Assembly: GCA_050049805.1 (NCBI GenBank)
Contig: JASFVN010000026.1
Coordinates: 1 to 28,353, forward strand
Origin: JABDNZ01 sp050049805
Lineage (GTDB): Bacteria > Gemmatimonadota > Gemmatimonadetes > Longimicrobiales > Gaopeijiaceae
Length of the DNA stretch: 28,353 nt
Reading direction: 5' to 3'
Below are positions 7,051 through 15,022 of the stretch, one piece after another; the first letter of the stretch is position 1, and each line of letters opens with the position of its first letter. The notes below the pieces were generated by a model. That model saw only the letters and a program-made list of their open reading frames with translations, made no database searches and was not told the DNA's origin. The translations under genes were made by a program, and so were the position numbers.

Positions 7051-9834
7051 TTACCGAATCCGGAGAAGGCCTACCCCGGCCGGGAGAGTCTTGAGGAAGG
7101 TCCTCCCCTTTTCAGGGTGCTCCCGGAAGTCGTAGAGGCCATCGAAGAACTCCGGTGCCCGCTCCACCACACGTCCTCGGGTGAGAAGAAGTACTTGAGG
7201 GATCCGGGAGAGGATTCTCCGCAACAAGCTCAGAGCCCGAAGTTGGTCCTCGGCACCCATACGGTCGAAGGGATCTCCCAGGACAAAAGAGCCGATGGGG
7301 TTCCAATCTTCCGCAAGGAGCTCCACCAGAGCCATCCGCAGGGCCACGACGGCGGCAGCTCGATCCTCGTCGGCCTCGACTCCGGCAGATCCTCCACCTT
7401 CCACCAACTGCACGACCTGCTCCTTGTCCTCCTCCAACCCCAGGATTCTCCCTCCGGTAAGTCGGTTGAGGCGCCGGCCACCCCTGTTCAGCAGGCGAAT
7501 CCGACATTCTTCCTCGATCTCGGCTCTCAGGCCCTGGGCTATCTCGTACAGCCGGCTTGCCAAAGGCGGCGTCTCGGGAATCTCTCCGTTCCCGTCCATG
7601 AACCTCTCGAGCTCTTCCAGCGTGGCGCCGTCTTCATCGGCCTCCTTCAGGAGCAGGTCCAGTCGGTCCTTGACTTCCTTCTCACGAACCCGGAGCTCGT
7701 CCATTTCCCTGAGGGCCGATCTTGCCCGCTCCAAGCGCTCGGTGCAGTCCTCGAATTGGGCATTGAGGAGATGAGATTTCCCTTCCATATCGATGAGATC
7801 CTTGGGTTTGCCCTCCAACTGCTCCCAACGGCGTCTCCACCACTGGCCATCCTGGACCAGGGCTTCCCATTCGTCCCGGAGCTCCTCCAGGACCTCCTGA
7901 AAATGTTCGGCCAGAAGCCGGTCGCAGGTGGGACAGGGGCTATCCGGCCCTAATTCCTCCAGCTTTCGGATTCGATCCCTGAGCTCCCTGGCTCTATCCC
8001 GGTAGGCCTGAAGGTTGGTCTCCGCGTCCTGGCGTTCCCGGTGCCATTCCATGGTTTCTGCCCCGAGATCTCCCCCGATCTCCGCCACACTCCCCCGGAG
8101 GTCCATCAGTTCCGCTTCCAGCTCGGTCACGCGTCTCGGGACATCGGCGAGAGCCCGAAGCTGGGCCTTCAAGTCGGCCAACTCGGACTCCAACATCAGC
8201 CTTCCATAGTCCCGAGCCGAAAGGTCGCCGAGAGTTCGGTCTCTTCTCAGCCCGGGATACCGCTCCGTGAGGCCGGACAGGAGTCCTGTCAGCTCCCCCA
8301 CGCCTCGGGCAGCCGCAAGCAGCCCCTCCCCCCCCTCCAACACCTTCTCGGGCGAATCACCGCCCTCACCGCACCAGGCCAGGGCCATCCCGTCCGTGGG
8401 GAGCCCCCATCCCCGGGAGGAATCACCCCGACCATCCACCCGTGGCTCCCGAGCCGCCAGACCAGTTCTCCTCCAGAAGCTCGCCTCACGGATACCTCCA
8501 AGGCGGAGGGCAATGGCAGCCTTCTCCTCGCCGTCCACCGTCGTCGCTCCGGGAAGCTCCGGTCTGATTCCTACACCCCATAAGAGCGTGTTGGAGAAGG
8601 CCTGGAGGGTACGGCCATCTCCACCCATCCATCCCAGCAGGCCCTCCTTCGCCTCCATGCTGATTTCACCCAGGAACGGCAGCTCGGATCCGTGAAATTC
8701 CTGGATGAGCAACTCCTCCTCCAGCCCTCCGGGATCGCTGGAGGGAGACGCACGTTCAGCAAAGTCCTTCAGAAGCCCGCTCAGCTCCGCCGCCTCGTCT
8801 CCGGCTTCTTTGATCCGCTCCCTTAGCACCCGCAACGCGAAGCCACGATCTCTGGTGACCAAGGGAAGTGGGTTGTTGTCGGCCAGGTTCTGGAAGTCGT
8901 CCACCTCGATGGCAAGGTGCAGGGCCTGCTCTCTCAGCTCGGCGAAAAGGCCCTGGTCCTCCCGCTTCACCTCCTCAGGGCTGAGCCCTTCGATCCTGAG
9001 CCGTACGATCTTTCCGTTGATACCGCCCGGCACCTCGCCCAGAACCTCCCTCAACTTCGCCGGGAGCTTCTCAGAGTCGCCCTTTGGAATCCGGATGGGG
9101 GCCAGAGCCACCACCGGTCTTCCGGGAATGGAATGGAAGCGGGAGGTCCCGGACTCCAAATCGAAGGAGAGGAACCCTTTTTCCTGGGCAGCCTCCCGCC
9201 AAGGCTCCGGGCCCACTCGTTCGAGAGATCCGGAATAGAACACCCGGGGCGTAACCTGCTGCTGCTGATGCAGGTATCCCAAAGCCACATAATCCCAGGG
9301 AGCCGGATCCAAAGGAAGCCCGGGACCAGCCCCCGTTGCCACCCCGGCGTAGGCCGCAAGGAGGTTCCAGCGAGCCTCGGGGTGCGTCCTGAGCTCGGGG
9401 TAGGGCCGTCTGACTACGGCGCTGTGGGGAACCAGGAAGAGATGGGTTTCCAGCTCCTTCAGGAAGACCGAGCGAGCCCGACCCGTCACGGCCTCCACGT
9501 TCGGGAATGGGTCCAGCGCTGCGAGAGCCCCGGGATCCGTCATGGGCCGAGGAGTGTCCCGAGCCCCGGCCACCATGAAGATCTGGGTAGACGGAATCGA
9601 GCTGCGGAGTGCTTCGAGGCCCTGGGCCAACGCAACCAGGGCGCCGGGCGGAGGATCCGGCCTATCGAAAATGTCTCCCACGAGGAAGACCAGGGCCGGC
9701 TCGAGTTTTATGACTTCGTCTACCGCCCTCTGGAACGCCAGTCCGACATCCCGCTCCCTGACATTCTTTCCCCGATCGGCTCTCTCATAAGCCCGATGGC
9801 CTAGATGGAGATCGGAGAAGTGCACAAGGAGCAC
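7051..9834 (-). CDS. Single-chain SbcD/Mre11-like plus SbcC/Rad50-like protein with degenerate active sites
   Basis: 927 residues, GTG start at 9834 preceded by AGGAGG nine bases upstream. Residues 1-230 resemble the SbcD/Mre11 phosphoesterase: SDLH (7-10), VGDIFDR (52-58), then GARD (90-93) where GNHD is expected, and LGYLH (185-189) where LGHxH is expected. Residues 370-460 resemble the SbcC N-lobe, but Walker A reads GGDGRT (404-409) with Lys replaced by Arg. Residues about 540-730 are charged coiled coil around a CPTC zinc hook (634-637). The C-lobe has ALRMALVELL (831-840) without an LSGG signature, and LGDPFD (852-857) in place of LDEPF. So the SbcC half is split by the hook as in Rad50, yet both active sites look impaired. 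Normal SbcD and SbcC are separate proteins that trim DNA ends. It ends a three-gene operon. DNA or protein scaffolding is my inference; sequencing error is unlikely to explain scattered substitutions in one intact frame. Confidence 0.8.
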   Translation of the reverse strand: MLLVHFSDLHLGHRAYERADRGKNVRERDVGLAFQRAVDEVIKLEPALVFLVGDIFDRPDPPPGALVALAQGLEALRSSIPSTQIFMVAGARDTPRPMTDPGALAALDPFPNVEAVTGRARSVFLKELETHLFLVPHSAVVRRPYPELRTHPEARWNLLAAYAGVATGAGPGLPLDPAPWDYVALGYLHQQQQVTPRVFYSGSLERVGPEPWREAAQEKGFLSFDLESGTSRFHSIPGRPVVALAPIRIPKGDSEKLPAKLREVLGEVPGGINGKIVRLRIEGLSPEEVKREDQGLFAELREQALHLAIEVDDFQNLADNNPLPLVTRDRGFALRVLRERIKEAGDEAAELSGLLKDFAERASPSSDPGGLEEELLIQEFHGSELPFLGEISMEAKEGLLGWMGGDGRTLQAFSNTLLWGVGIRPELPGATTVDGEEKAAIALRLGGIREASFWRRTGLAAREPRVDGRGDSSRGWGLPTDGMALAWCGEGGDSPEKVLEGGEGLLAAARGVGELTGLLSGLTERYPGLRRDRTLGDLSARDYGRLMLESELADLKAQLRALADVPRRVTELEAELMDLRGSVAEIGGDLGAETMEWHRERQDAETNLQAYRDRARELRDRIRKLEELGPDSPCPTCDRLLAEHFQEVLEELRDEWEALVQDGQWWRRRWEQLEGKPKDLIDMEGKSHLLNAQFEDCTERLERARSALREMDELRVREKEVKDRLDLLLKEADEDGATLEELERFMDGNGEIPETPPLASRLYEIAQGLRAEIEEECRIRLLNRGGRRLNRLTGGRILGLEEDKEQVVQLVEGGGSAGVEADEDRAAAVVALRMALVELLAEDWNPIGSFVLGDPFDRMGAEDQLRALSLLRRILSRIPQVLLLTRGRVVERAPEFFDGLYDFREHPEKGRTFLKTLPAGVGLLRIR

Positions 9835-9838
9835 CGCC

Positions 9839-11191
9839 TCAAACCTCCTCTACCTCGATGAGGCGGAAATCGGAAAGAGCCGGGAGAGTGGGCGGCGCTC
9901 CATCGGTGGAAAAGACCAACAGGAACTCAGCCCCGGAAGGCCATTCCTGAAAAAGCCGGGTTTCGGTTCTTTCGGAGGTCCGGCGGAAAAGTGACACGCC
10001 TTGGAACCACTCTCTCCCATCCCGCACAAGATCGGAAAGAGCACCCGAAACCTCGGCTTCCGATGAAGCCCCGGGAGACCCTAGCCCCCCCATGACCATG
10101 AATCCTCCGGCCTCGACCCTGTTTTCCAGGAGATGCCAATCGGTATCCCTCAGGAAGGGAATCCCTCCCAGGGTCGGCAGGACCCCCGCGTCCACAACCA
10201 CCACCGAAGCTCCATTCCCCACTCTTCCATCCAGAACACCTTCGGGGACAAGGTCGATCTCGTCCCAGCCATCCCAATCCTTGAAATAGGAACGGGACAG
10301 GTCCACGACACCCTCATCCATCTCTATCAGCTGAACCTCGGCATGGGGGAAGCGCTGCGAGAGGAGCCTACCCAAGGTTCCGCTTCCGCCACCCAGGTAA
10401 AGGACAGACTCTGGCTGAATCCGGTCGGGTGCCAAGATTTCCAGGACTGCGGCTTCCCACACTCTACCCGGCCTGCCAGCAGGGTTCTCAGCGCCCCTGA
10501 CAATCTCTCCTTCCCTAAGAACCATGAGCTCCCGCCGGGGCGTCCCAAGGATCCGGCGCTCCACCCGGAGGTCGCCGTTTCGGCCCTCGCCCCGAGCTAT
10601 TACCTCCACCGCAATCCGAACGTCCAGGACCCAGCCCTGCAGGAGAGCGCCCCCCGAGAGAATCACCAGACAGAAGAGATAGAGCGTATGCGGAGCCAGA
10701 TTCGGAAGGAGTACGACGCCAGCCAAGAGAAACCCAATGGCCGCTCCCAGGACCGCCGGGGGGCCCACGGGTGCCCCAGGAACACGACCGAGATCGTCGG
10801 GTCTCGCCATGGCCCCCAGGAGAGCACCGACGGAAAAGAGAGGCAGTGCACCGAGGAGCCCCAGACCTGCGCCCTGGGCGAGTCCCGTCCCCGCCAGATC
10901 GGATCTGAAGTTGAGCCCGGCCGCCAGCGCCGACCCCATCGCAAAAGCCACCAGGCAGAAGAGCCATCGCCGCCTTATCTGCTCCACGGCCCCGCCGCCT
11001 ACAGGAAGGGGTGCAGTGCAGAGGCCCAGACCCAGAGCTCCGATCTCGACCACCAGGATCAGCGTCAAAGCCGGGAGGAGTCCGTCATCGATGTAAAGCA
11101 GGAGCCCTGCCGAGGTTTCCAACGCCACGGCCCCGGCCAACCCGGCCAAGAAGGCCGGGACGAATGCAAAGACACGACGAGGGGGAATCAC
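9839..11191 (-). CDS. Membrane-anchored spermidine-synthase-like protein
   Basis: 450 residues from the GTG at 11191. I prefer this start to the ATG at 11272 because GTGA overlaps the stop of the upstream gene (11188-11191) and GGAGG lies about nine bases before it; the longer form would overlap by 85 bp. About six hydrophobic helices occupy residues 6-190, followed by a cytoplasmic SpeE-like Rossmann domain: LYLGGGSGTLG (264-274), acidic residue after the second strand in LIEMDE (288-293) and VVVVDAG (330-336). Fused membrane/SpeE proteins are known in many bacteria, mostly without proven function. The YHE-type substrate motif and the DxxDP loop of true spermidine synthases are not recognisable, so aminopropyl transfer is doubtful; another SAM-type transfer or binding is possible. 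The SbcD/SbcC-like gene starts four bases after its stop, with that gene's Shine-Dalgarno inside this coding end. Confidence 0.72.
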   Translation of the reverse strand: MIPPRRVFAFVPAFLAGLAGAVALETSAGLLLYIDDGLLPALTLILVVEIGALGLGLCTAPLPVGGGAVEQIRRRWLFCLVAFAMGSALAAGLNFRSDLAGTGLAQGAGLGLLGALPLFSVGALLGAMARPDDLGRVPGAPVGPPAVLGAAIGFLLAGVVLLPNLAPHTLYLFCLVILSGGALLQGWVLDVRIAVEVIARGEGRNGDLRVERRILGTPRRELMVLREGEIVRGAENPAGRPGRVWEAAVLEILAPDRIQPESVLYLGGGSGTLGRLLSQRFPHAEVQLIEMDEGVVDLSRSYFKDWDGWDEIDLVPEGVLDGRVGNGASVVVVDAGVLPTLGGIPFLRDTDWHLLENRVEAGGFMVMGGLGSPGASSEAEVSGALSDLVRDGREWFQGVSLFRRTSERTETRLFQEWPSGAEFLLVFSTDGAPPTLPALSDFRLIEVEEV

Positions 11192-11682
11192 GAGTCCCGT
11201 CCTCCCATCCCCACCTCCAGATCCAAGGAACCTTTGAAGAACAGAAGTGGGTTTCCGCCCTCTGCTTCGCATGCCAACACTCGCCCAAGAATCACGGAAT
11301 GATCCCCCCCGGGAAACGTCTCCTCAACCTGACAATCCACCCAGGCCATGGCCCCGGGGATCAGTGGGCTCCCGGTGGGGCCTTCTTCGAACCGAACCCC
11401 CCGGAACCGCTCCCTCGGCTCGGTCACGGCGAAGGTGAGAGCAAGCTCAGACTGTTCCATTGTGAGAAAGCTGAGGCCGAAGTGCCCGGATCGAAGTATG
11501 GATCCGTGGGCCTCTGCCTCCTTGTGGACACAGACCAGGACAAGAGGTGGGTCCAGGGAAACAGAAGTAAAGGCGTTCACCGTCAACCCGACCGGCTCTC
11601 CCCTGGTGTTACGGGAAGCAAGGATCGTCACGCCAGTGGCAAAATGACCCATCACATGGCGAAACTTCTCTTCGCTGACCAT
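11188..11682 (-). CDS. Flavin reductase-like domain protein
   Basis: 164 residues from ATG 11682; a GTG at 11694 in the same frame is an alternative, since GGAGG sits only three bases before the ATG. The protein spans the FMN-binding split-barrel flavin reductase domain (DIM6/NTAB type): FATGVTILAS near the N-terminus, GLTVNAFTSVSLDPPLVLV for flavin binding, FGLSFLTMEQSELA in the middle and HSVILGRVLA near the C-terminus. Such proteins reduce free FMN or FAD with NAD(P)H and supply a monooxygenase, or hold flavin tightly. No monooxygenase is in the window. It is the first gene of the operon continuing into the spermidine-synthase-like and SbcD/SbcC-like genes, with a four-base GTGA overlap to the next gene. 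Confidence 0.88.
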   Translation of the reverse strand: MVSEEKFRHVMGHFATGVTILASRNTRGEPVGLTVNAFTSVSLDPPLVLVCVHKEAEAHGSILRSGHFGLSFLTMEQSELALTFAVTEPRERFRGVRFEEGPTGSPLIPGAMAWVDCQVEETFPGGDHSVILGRVLACEAEGGNPLLFFKGSLDLEVGMGGRDS

Positions 11683-11710
11683 TGTCCTCCACACTCAACG
11701 CGCCCTAGCT

Positions 11711-11740
11711 TTGACATCCGCCGAGGGGTGGCCCTACGCC
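11711..11740 (+). promoter_or_regulatory. Possible sigma-70 promoter for the lipoprotein gene
   Basis: A perfect TTGACA hexamer lies at 11711-11716 in the 123-bp divergent gap. With an 18-base spacer the -10 position would be TACGCC at 11735-11740, which matches the consensus poorly. The -35 match and location, about 65 bases before the lipoprotein ATG, are the only support. Confidence 0.27.
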
Positions 11741-11805
11741 CAGCCCCTTCAGGTGCTCCGGCGATCCAGCCGACCTTGCGGACCGAATCAGACCGAAAGG
11801 GAGTG

Positions 11806-12810
11806 ATGATCAGGAGATTACCCCGTTGGCTTTCGATGGTTGGGATTGTAACCGCCGTTTTTGGCTGCGACAACGTGTCTTTCGGCGGCATGAGCCTAAC
11901 GTTGGAGGGCCCGCAGGAAGACAGCCTGGCCGCCCAACCGGAAGGCGCCTCATCGCAAGGCGGCAGCGGTCCGGAAAGAATCGATTATGGCCCGCTTCTC
12001 TACGCCGGAATCAGACAAGGAGACTCGGCCCTGGTCGTGCCGGTGGCGGAGTTTGTGGAAGGTCGCCTTCAGCCCCTGCCGGACGGAGTCCCGGGGACTC
12101 AGCTGGCCACTCAGATCATGGAAGAGCGGATGGTTCCAGGACGGAAGCTCATTCTCTTCCACCAGGGAGCCAGGGTCGGAACCTTCACCGTTTCGACCTC
12201 CTCCGAGGATGCCGGCCGGTATTGCTCGCCGAGACCTCAGGCTGTGGGCCCCATGGAGCTGAGCCCAAGCGCCTCAGCGGCGGAGAGGTTCTTGGCCTTG
12301 GAGGAAGAAATGGGCCGGCGAGAGCCCTACGGGCAATTCCGGGGCTTTTCAGCGGAGAGGCAGCATCGTATCGCCATCCAGAACCTGGCTGGGGAGGCGC
12401 TGAACGAGTTGAGAGCCCAGTGGCCTGCTGCATCCCTCCAAGACACACGGCAGGACCTACAGGTCTTTCAAACCGCCCCAGAGGAAGCGCCGTCCATCGT
12501 GGGGACGTTTCTCATTCAGGACCAATTGGCCATCGCCCCTGCACCCGACCCAGCCTACTCTCTCCTCATCATCGGGTCCCAGAGGGGCGCCCAGTTCTCC
12601 AGGGAGTACACCTGGTATCGCCGGGTCGGCGACAGTGGCAAGGGAGCTCCCCGATTCTTTTCGAAGATGGACTGGGACGGTGACGGTGACGAAGAGCTGC
12701 TGTTGGAGGTCTTCGGTGCCGAGGCTCGCTGGTGGGCCGCCCTGGAGAGAGTGGGCGGTTCGTGGTCTCTGGTCTTTCAGGAGCCCTGCGGCGCCCCTTT
12801 GGCTTCCTGA
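11806..12810 (+). CDS. Putative lipoprotein with an Asp-rich DxDGDGDE motif, function unknown
   Basis: 334 residues from the ATG at 11806, preceded by AAAGGGAG. The open frame continues far upstream, but there it is only the shadow of the opposite-strand operon. The N-terminus is a short lipoprotein signal: RR, a hydrophobic run and VFGC with Cys21 as the modified residue (Phe at -2 is less usual). Asp follows the Cys, an inner-membrane retention signal in E. coli, but that rule may not hold here. The mature protein has an acidic, Gln-rich linker to about residue 55. Near residues 289-297 is a calcium-loop-like DWDGDGDEE, as in FG-GAP/VCBS-type repeats, followed by an ELLLEV strand. I recognise no family over the full length. 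The 3' end overlaps the convergent rsgA by 34 bases. Confidence 0.72.
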   Translation: MIRRLPRWLSMVGIVTAVFGCDNVSFGGMSLTLEGPQEDSLAAQPEGASSQGGSGPERIDYGPLLYAGIRQGDSALVVPVAEFVEGRLQPLPDGVPGTQLATQIMEERMVPGRKLILFHQGARVGTFTVSTSSEDAGRYCSPRPQAVGPMELSPSASAAERFLALEEEMGRREPYGQFRGFSAERQHRIAIQNLAGEALNELRAQWPAASLQDTRQDLQVFQTAPEEAPSIVGTFLIQDQLAIAPAPDPAYSLLIIGSQRGAQFSREYTWYRRVGDSGKGAPRFFSKMDWDGDGDEELLLEVFGAEARWWAALERVGGSWSLVFQEPCGAPLAS

Positions 12811-13775
12811 ACCAGGCTTCGGTAGCTCCCGAACCGCCCCTCCTGAATGGCGCCGCGGCTCAACGCAGCTTGCACACCGCAGTTCGGTTCGTGCAGGTGC
12901 GTGCAGCCACGGAATTGACATTCCTCCCGCCAGGGATGGAACTCCGGAAAGCACTCCTCCAGGTCGCGTTGATCGACTCCCCAAACCCCTACATCTGAAA
13001 ATCCCGGGGTGTCCGCCACCAGGCCACCGCACTCCAATGGTATCAGACGCGCCGAAACGGTGGTGTGGCGGCCGCGTCCCTCTTTGTGGCTCAGTTCGCC
13101 GGTCTTCAAACCAAGGTCGGGCTGAATAGCGTTCAATAGGGTGGACTTCCCGACCCCTGAAGGACCTACCAGGGCCGAGGTGCCGGCGGAAAGCAGATCG
13201 GCAAGCTCCTGGACCCCCGCACCCGTGACCGCGCTGGTTTCCAGGGCTGTGTATCCAATCTGGCGATAGAGGGCCAGGAGTCGCTCGTGTTCGGCTCCGG
13301 AATCGCCGGCAGTCGAGCTGGCCTCGGACTCCGGCCCCCCACCGACTCCCCTCCCCACCTCGGGCACCAGATCGATCTTGTTCATCACCAGAGCGAGTTC
13401 CAAGCCGTTGGCCTCCCCGATGACGAACAGGCGGTCCAGAAGGATCTGCCGGGGCTCCGGCCGGACCGCCGCAGCCACTACCACCAGGCGATCCACGTTG
13501 GCGGCAACCACCTTTGGCTTCCGCCCCCCTGGGCCCCTTCTGACCAGCTGGGTACGGCGTTCAAGGACTTTTTCGATGGTGGCGGAGCCGTCGGGTAGAT
13601 CCGTCACCTCCACCCGGTCCCCGATGACGATCCGGTCCCCCGTCCTGGCTTCCTGTTTCAGGCGGCCCCTCAAAGAAGCCTCCCGGCTCTCTCCTGAATC
13701 CAACCGGACTGCATAAACCCCACCCAGACTACCGAAGACCGTGCCCGGTTTCACGGCGGCGTCGACACCGTTCAT
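12777..13775 (-). CDS. rsgA: Small ribosomal subunit biogenesis GTPase RsgA
   Basis: 332 residues from ATG 13775, with GGGAGGAGG about six bases upstream; an upstream in-frame start at 13817 would lie inside the terminator region and is less likely. RsgA (YjeQ/YloQ) is a circularly permuted GTPase that checks late 30S subunit maturation. An OB-fold region (about 10-75) is followed by the permuted G motifs NKID (132-135), TSAVTG (about 180-185), the P-loop GPSGVGKST (204-212), GRGRHTT (233-239) and DTPGF (255-259). The C-terminal zinc site C-x4-C-x-H-x5-C is visible at Cys286, Cys291, His293 and Cys299. About 20 extra Gly/Ser-rich residues follow NKID, a modest linker insertion. All key residues are present. 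It lies downstream of a sigma factor gene but behind an intrinsic terminator, so it probably has its own promoter. Confidence 0.95.
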   Translation of the reverse strand: MNGVDAAVKPGTVFGSLGGVYAVRLDSGESREASLRGRLKQEARTGDRIVIGDRVEVTDLPDGSATIEKVLERRTQLVRRGPGGRKPKVVAANVDRLVVVAAAVRPEPRQILLDRLFVIGEANGLELALVMNKIDLVPEVGRGVGGGPESEASSTAGDSGAEHERLLALYRQIGYTALETSAVTGAGVQELADLLSAGTSALVGPSGVGKSTLLNAIQPDLGLKTGELSHKEGRGRHTTVSARLIPLECGGLVADTPGFSDVGVWGVDQRDLEECFPEFHPWREECQFRGCTHLHEPNCGVQAALSRGAIQEGRFGSYRSLVQEAKGAPQGS

Positions 13776-13828
13776 GATGTGCCTCCTCCCCGTTTCACCC
13801 CGCCGGTCCCGGAACACCGGGAAGGCAC

Positions 13829-13878
13829 AAAAGAAAAAAGCCTTCGGGCAAGCCCCGTTTTCCGAGGTGCCCGAAGGC
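13829..13878 (-). terminator. Intrinsic terminator of the upstream sigma factor gene
   Basis: An 11-bp perfect inverted repeat, GCCTTCGGGCA at 13840-13850 and its complement at 13868-13878, encloses a 17-base loop. Read on the minus strand it is followed directly by TTTTTTCTTTT, the classical arrangement for Rho-independent termination just past the sigma factor stop at 13920. Confidence 0.9.
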
Positions 13879-13919
13879 GTTTGTACTCAGCCGCCCCATG
13901 GACGGCCTGACGAAGGCCA

Positions 13920-14834
13920 TTATGCGGCGAAAGACTCCAATGCAGCTCCCTTGGTCCCCTCCCGCAGTCGGCGCAGGGCCCGATCACGGAGCTGGCGAAT
14001 ACGTTCTCTCGTTACTCCGAGCATGTTCCCGATCTCTTCGAGGGTGTGCTCACGCTCACCCTCCAGTCCGAAGTAAAGCCGGAGCACTTTGGCGTCCCGC
14101 GGCTCGAGAGTTTCCAGAGCCTCACTTATGGACTCACCAAGGAGCCGCCCTTCCACTTCCAGCTCGGGCTCCGCCGCTTCCTCGGTGATGAACCTCTCCA
14201 CCAGCTGCGAATCTTCGCTGTCTCCGATGGGCGCATCCAACCGGATCTCAGCAGCGTTCAAGGTCTGGAGGGATTCCACCAACTCGGGCGTGAGGTCCGT
14301 AGCCACGGAGAGTTCTTCGGCGGTGGGCTCCCGGCGAAGCTCTTGCTTGAGACGCTCCTTCTCCCTGAAAATCCGAGCCAGGTCGGAAGCCCGGTTCAGC
14401 GGCACTCGCACGGCCCGGCCATGGTTGGCCAGGGAAGCGAGAATAGCCTGGCGAATCCACCAGACTGCATAGCTGATGAACTTCACTCCTTGATCCGGGT
14501 CGAACTTCCTGGCCGCAGTCACCAGACCGACGTTTCCTTCCTGTATGAGGTCGGTGAGGGAAACCCCGCGATTCTGGTATTTCTTCGCCACGCTGATGAC
14601 GAAGCGAAGATTGGCCCTGGCCAGCTCCTGAACGGCGTCCTCATCGCCCTTCTGGGCCAGAGCACCAAGCTCCTTTTCCCGCTCGGGGGTGATGAGCTCG
14701 TGACGGCTCACGTCACGGAGGTACTGGTCCAGGGCGGACTGTTCCTCGACGGTGGCGGAGAACCCCGCAAGGGGATTCTTGCGGCTTTTCTTCCGCTTCC
14801 GTTGCTTGGTGGTTTCCGTCGCTGCCGTACTCAT
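13920..14834 (-). CDS. RNA polymerase sigma-70 family factor, short RpoD/group 2 type
   Basis: 304 residues from ATG 14834, with GGGAG seven bases upstream. After a basic leader (KQRKRKKSRK, about 10-20) come region 1.2 (LDQYLRDVSRHELITPERE), region 2 with the canonical core-binding stretch DLIQEGNVGL and FISYAVWWIRQAI, region 3, and region 4 ending in the helix-turn-helix TLEEIGNMLGVTRERIRQLRDRALRRL. Region 1.1 and the long insert of E. coli RpoD are missing, as in Bacteroidota-type primary sigmas and RpoS-like factors. After the WWIRQ motif it has ASLANHGRAVRVPLNR rather than the usual LAEQ-R-IR-P stretch, so promoter choice may differ from the second sigma factor at 27348. Which of the two is the primary sigma cannot be decided here. 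It is followed by a strong intrinsic terminator. Confidence 0.92.
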   Translation of the reverse strand: MSTAATETTKQRKRKKSRKNPLAGFSATVEEQSALDQYLRDVSRHELITPEREKELGALAQKGDEDAVQELARANLRFVISVAKKYQNRGVSLTDLIQEGNVGLVTAARKFDPDQGVKFISYAVWWIRQAILASLANHGRAVRVPLNRASDLARIFREKERLKQELRREPTAEELSVATDLTPELVESLQTLNAAEIRLDAPIGDSEDSQLVERFITEEAAEPELEVEGRLLGESISEALETLEPRDAKVLRLYFGLEGEREHTLEEIGNMLGVTRERIRQLRDRALRRLREGTKGAALESFAA

Positions 14835-15022
14835 TTCTATTCTCCCAGGAGCCCGATCTCCGGGCCGCCCGCATCTCTCGAACTCCATAACCATCCGCCC
14901 ACCACCCCGGGGGCAGCGGGCGAGATCACATCGATCTGGTCTCTAGACCGGAAGACCGATGGGTGATTAGCCGTTTAAGCTATCACGCCTCACCCGTGAT
15001 GTCCAGCTTTTTTCCAACCGCA

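Noticed and set aside
11192..11272. ATG at 11272 as start of the spermidine-synthase-like protein
   Set aside because: It overlaps the flavin reductase by 85 bases; the GTG at 11191 forms a GTGA junction with a good Shine-Dalgarno and puts the first membrane helix at the N-terminus.
11011..11805. Upstream extension of the lipoprotein frame
   Set aside because: It lies antisense to two well-supported genes, is low-complexity, and would bury the lipoprotein signal peptide.
14985..15016. ATCACG/CGTGAT hairpin near a T6 run between the HD gene and the sigma factor
   Set aside because: The T-run lies about seven bases from the stem and on the plus strand, where no gene ends; on the minus strand no T-run follows.
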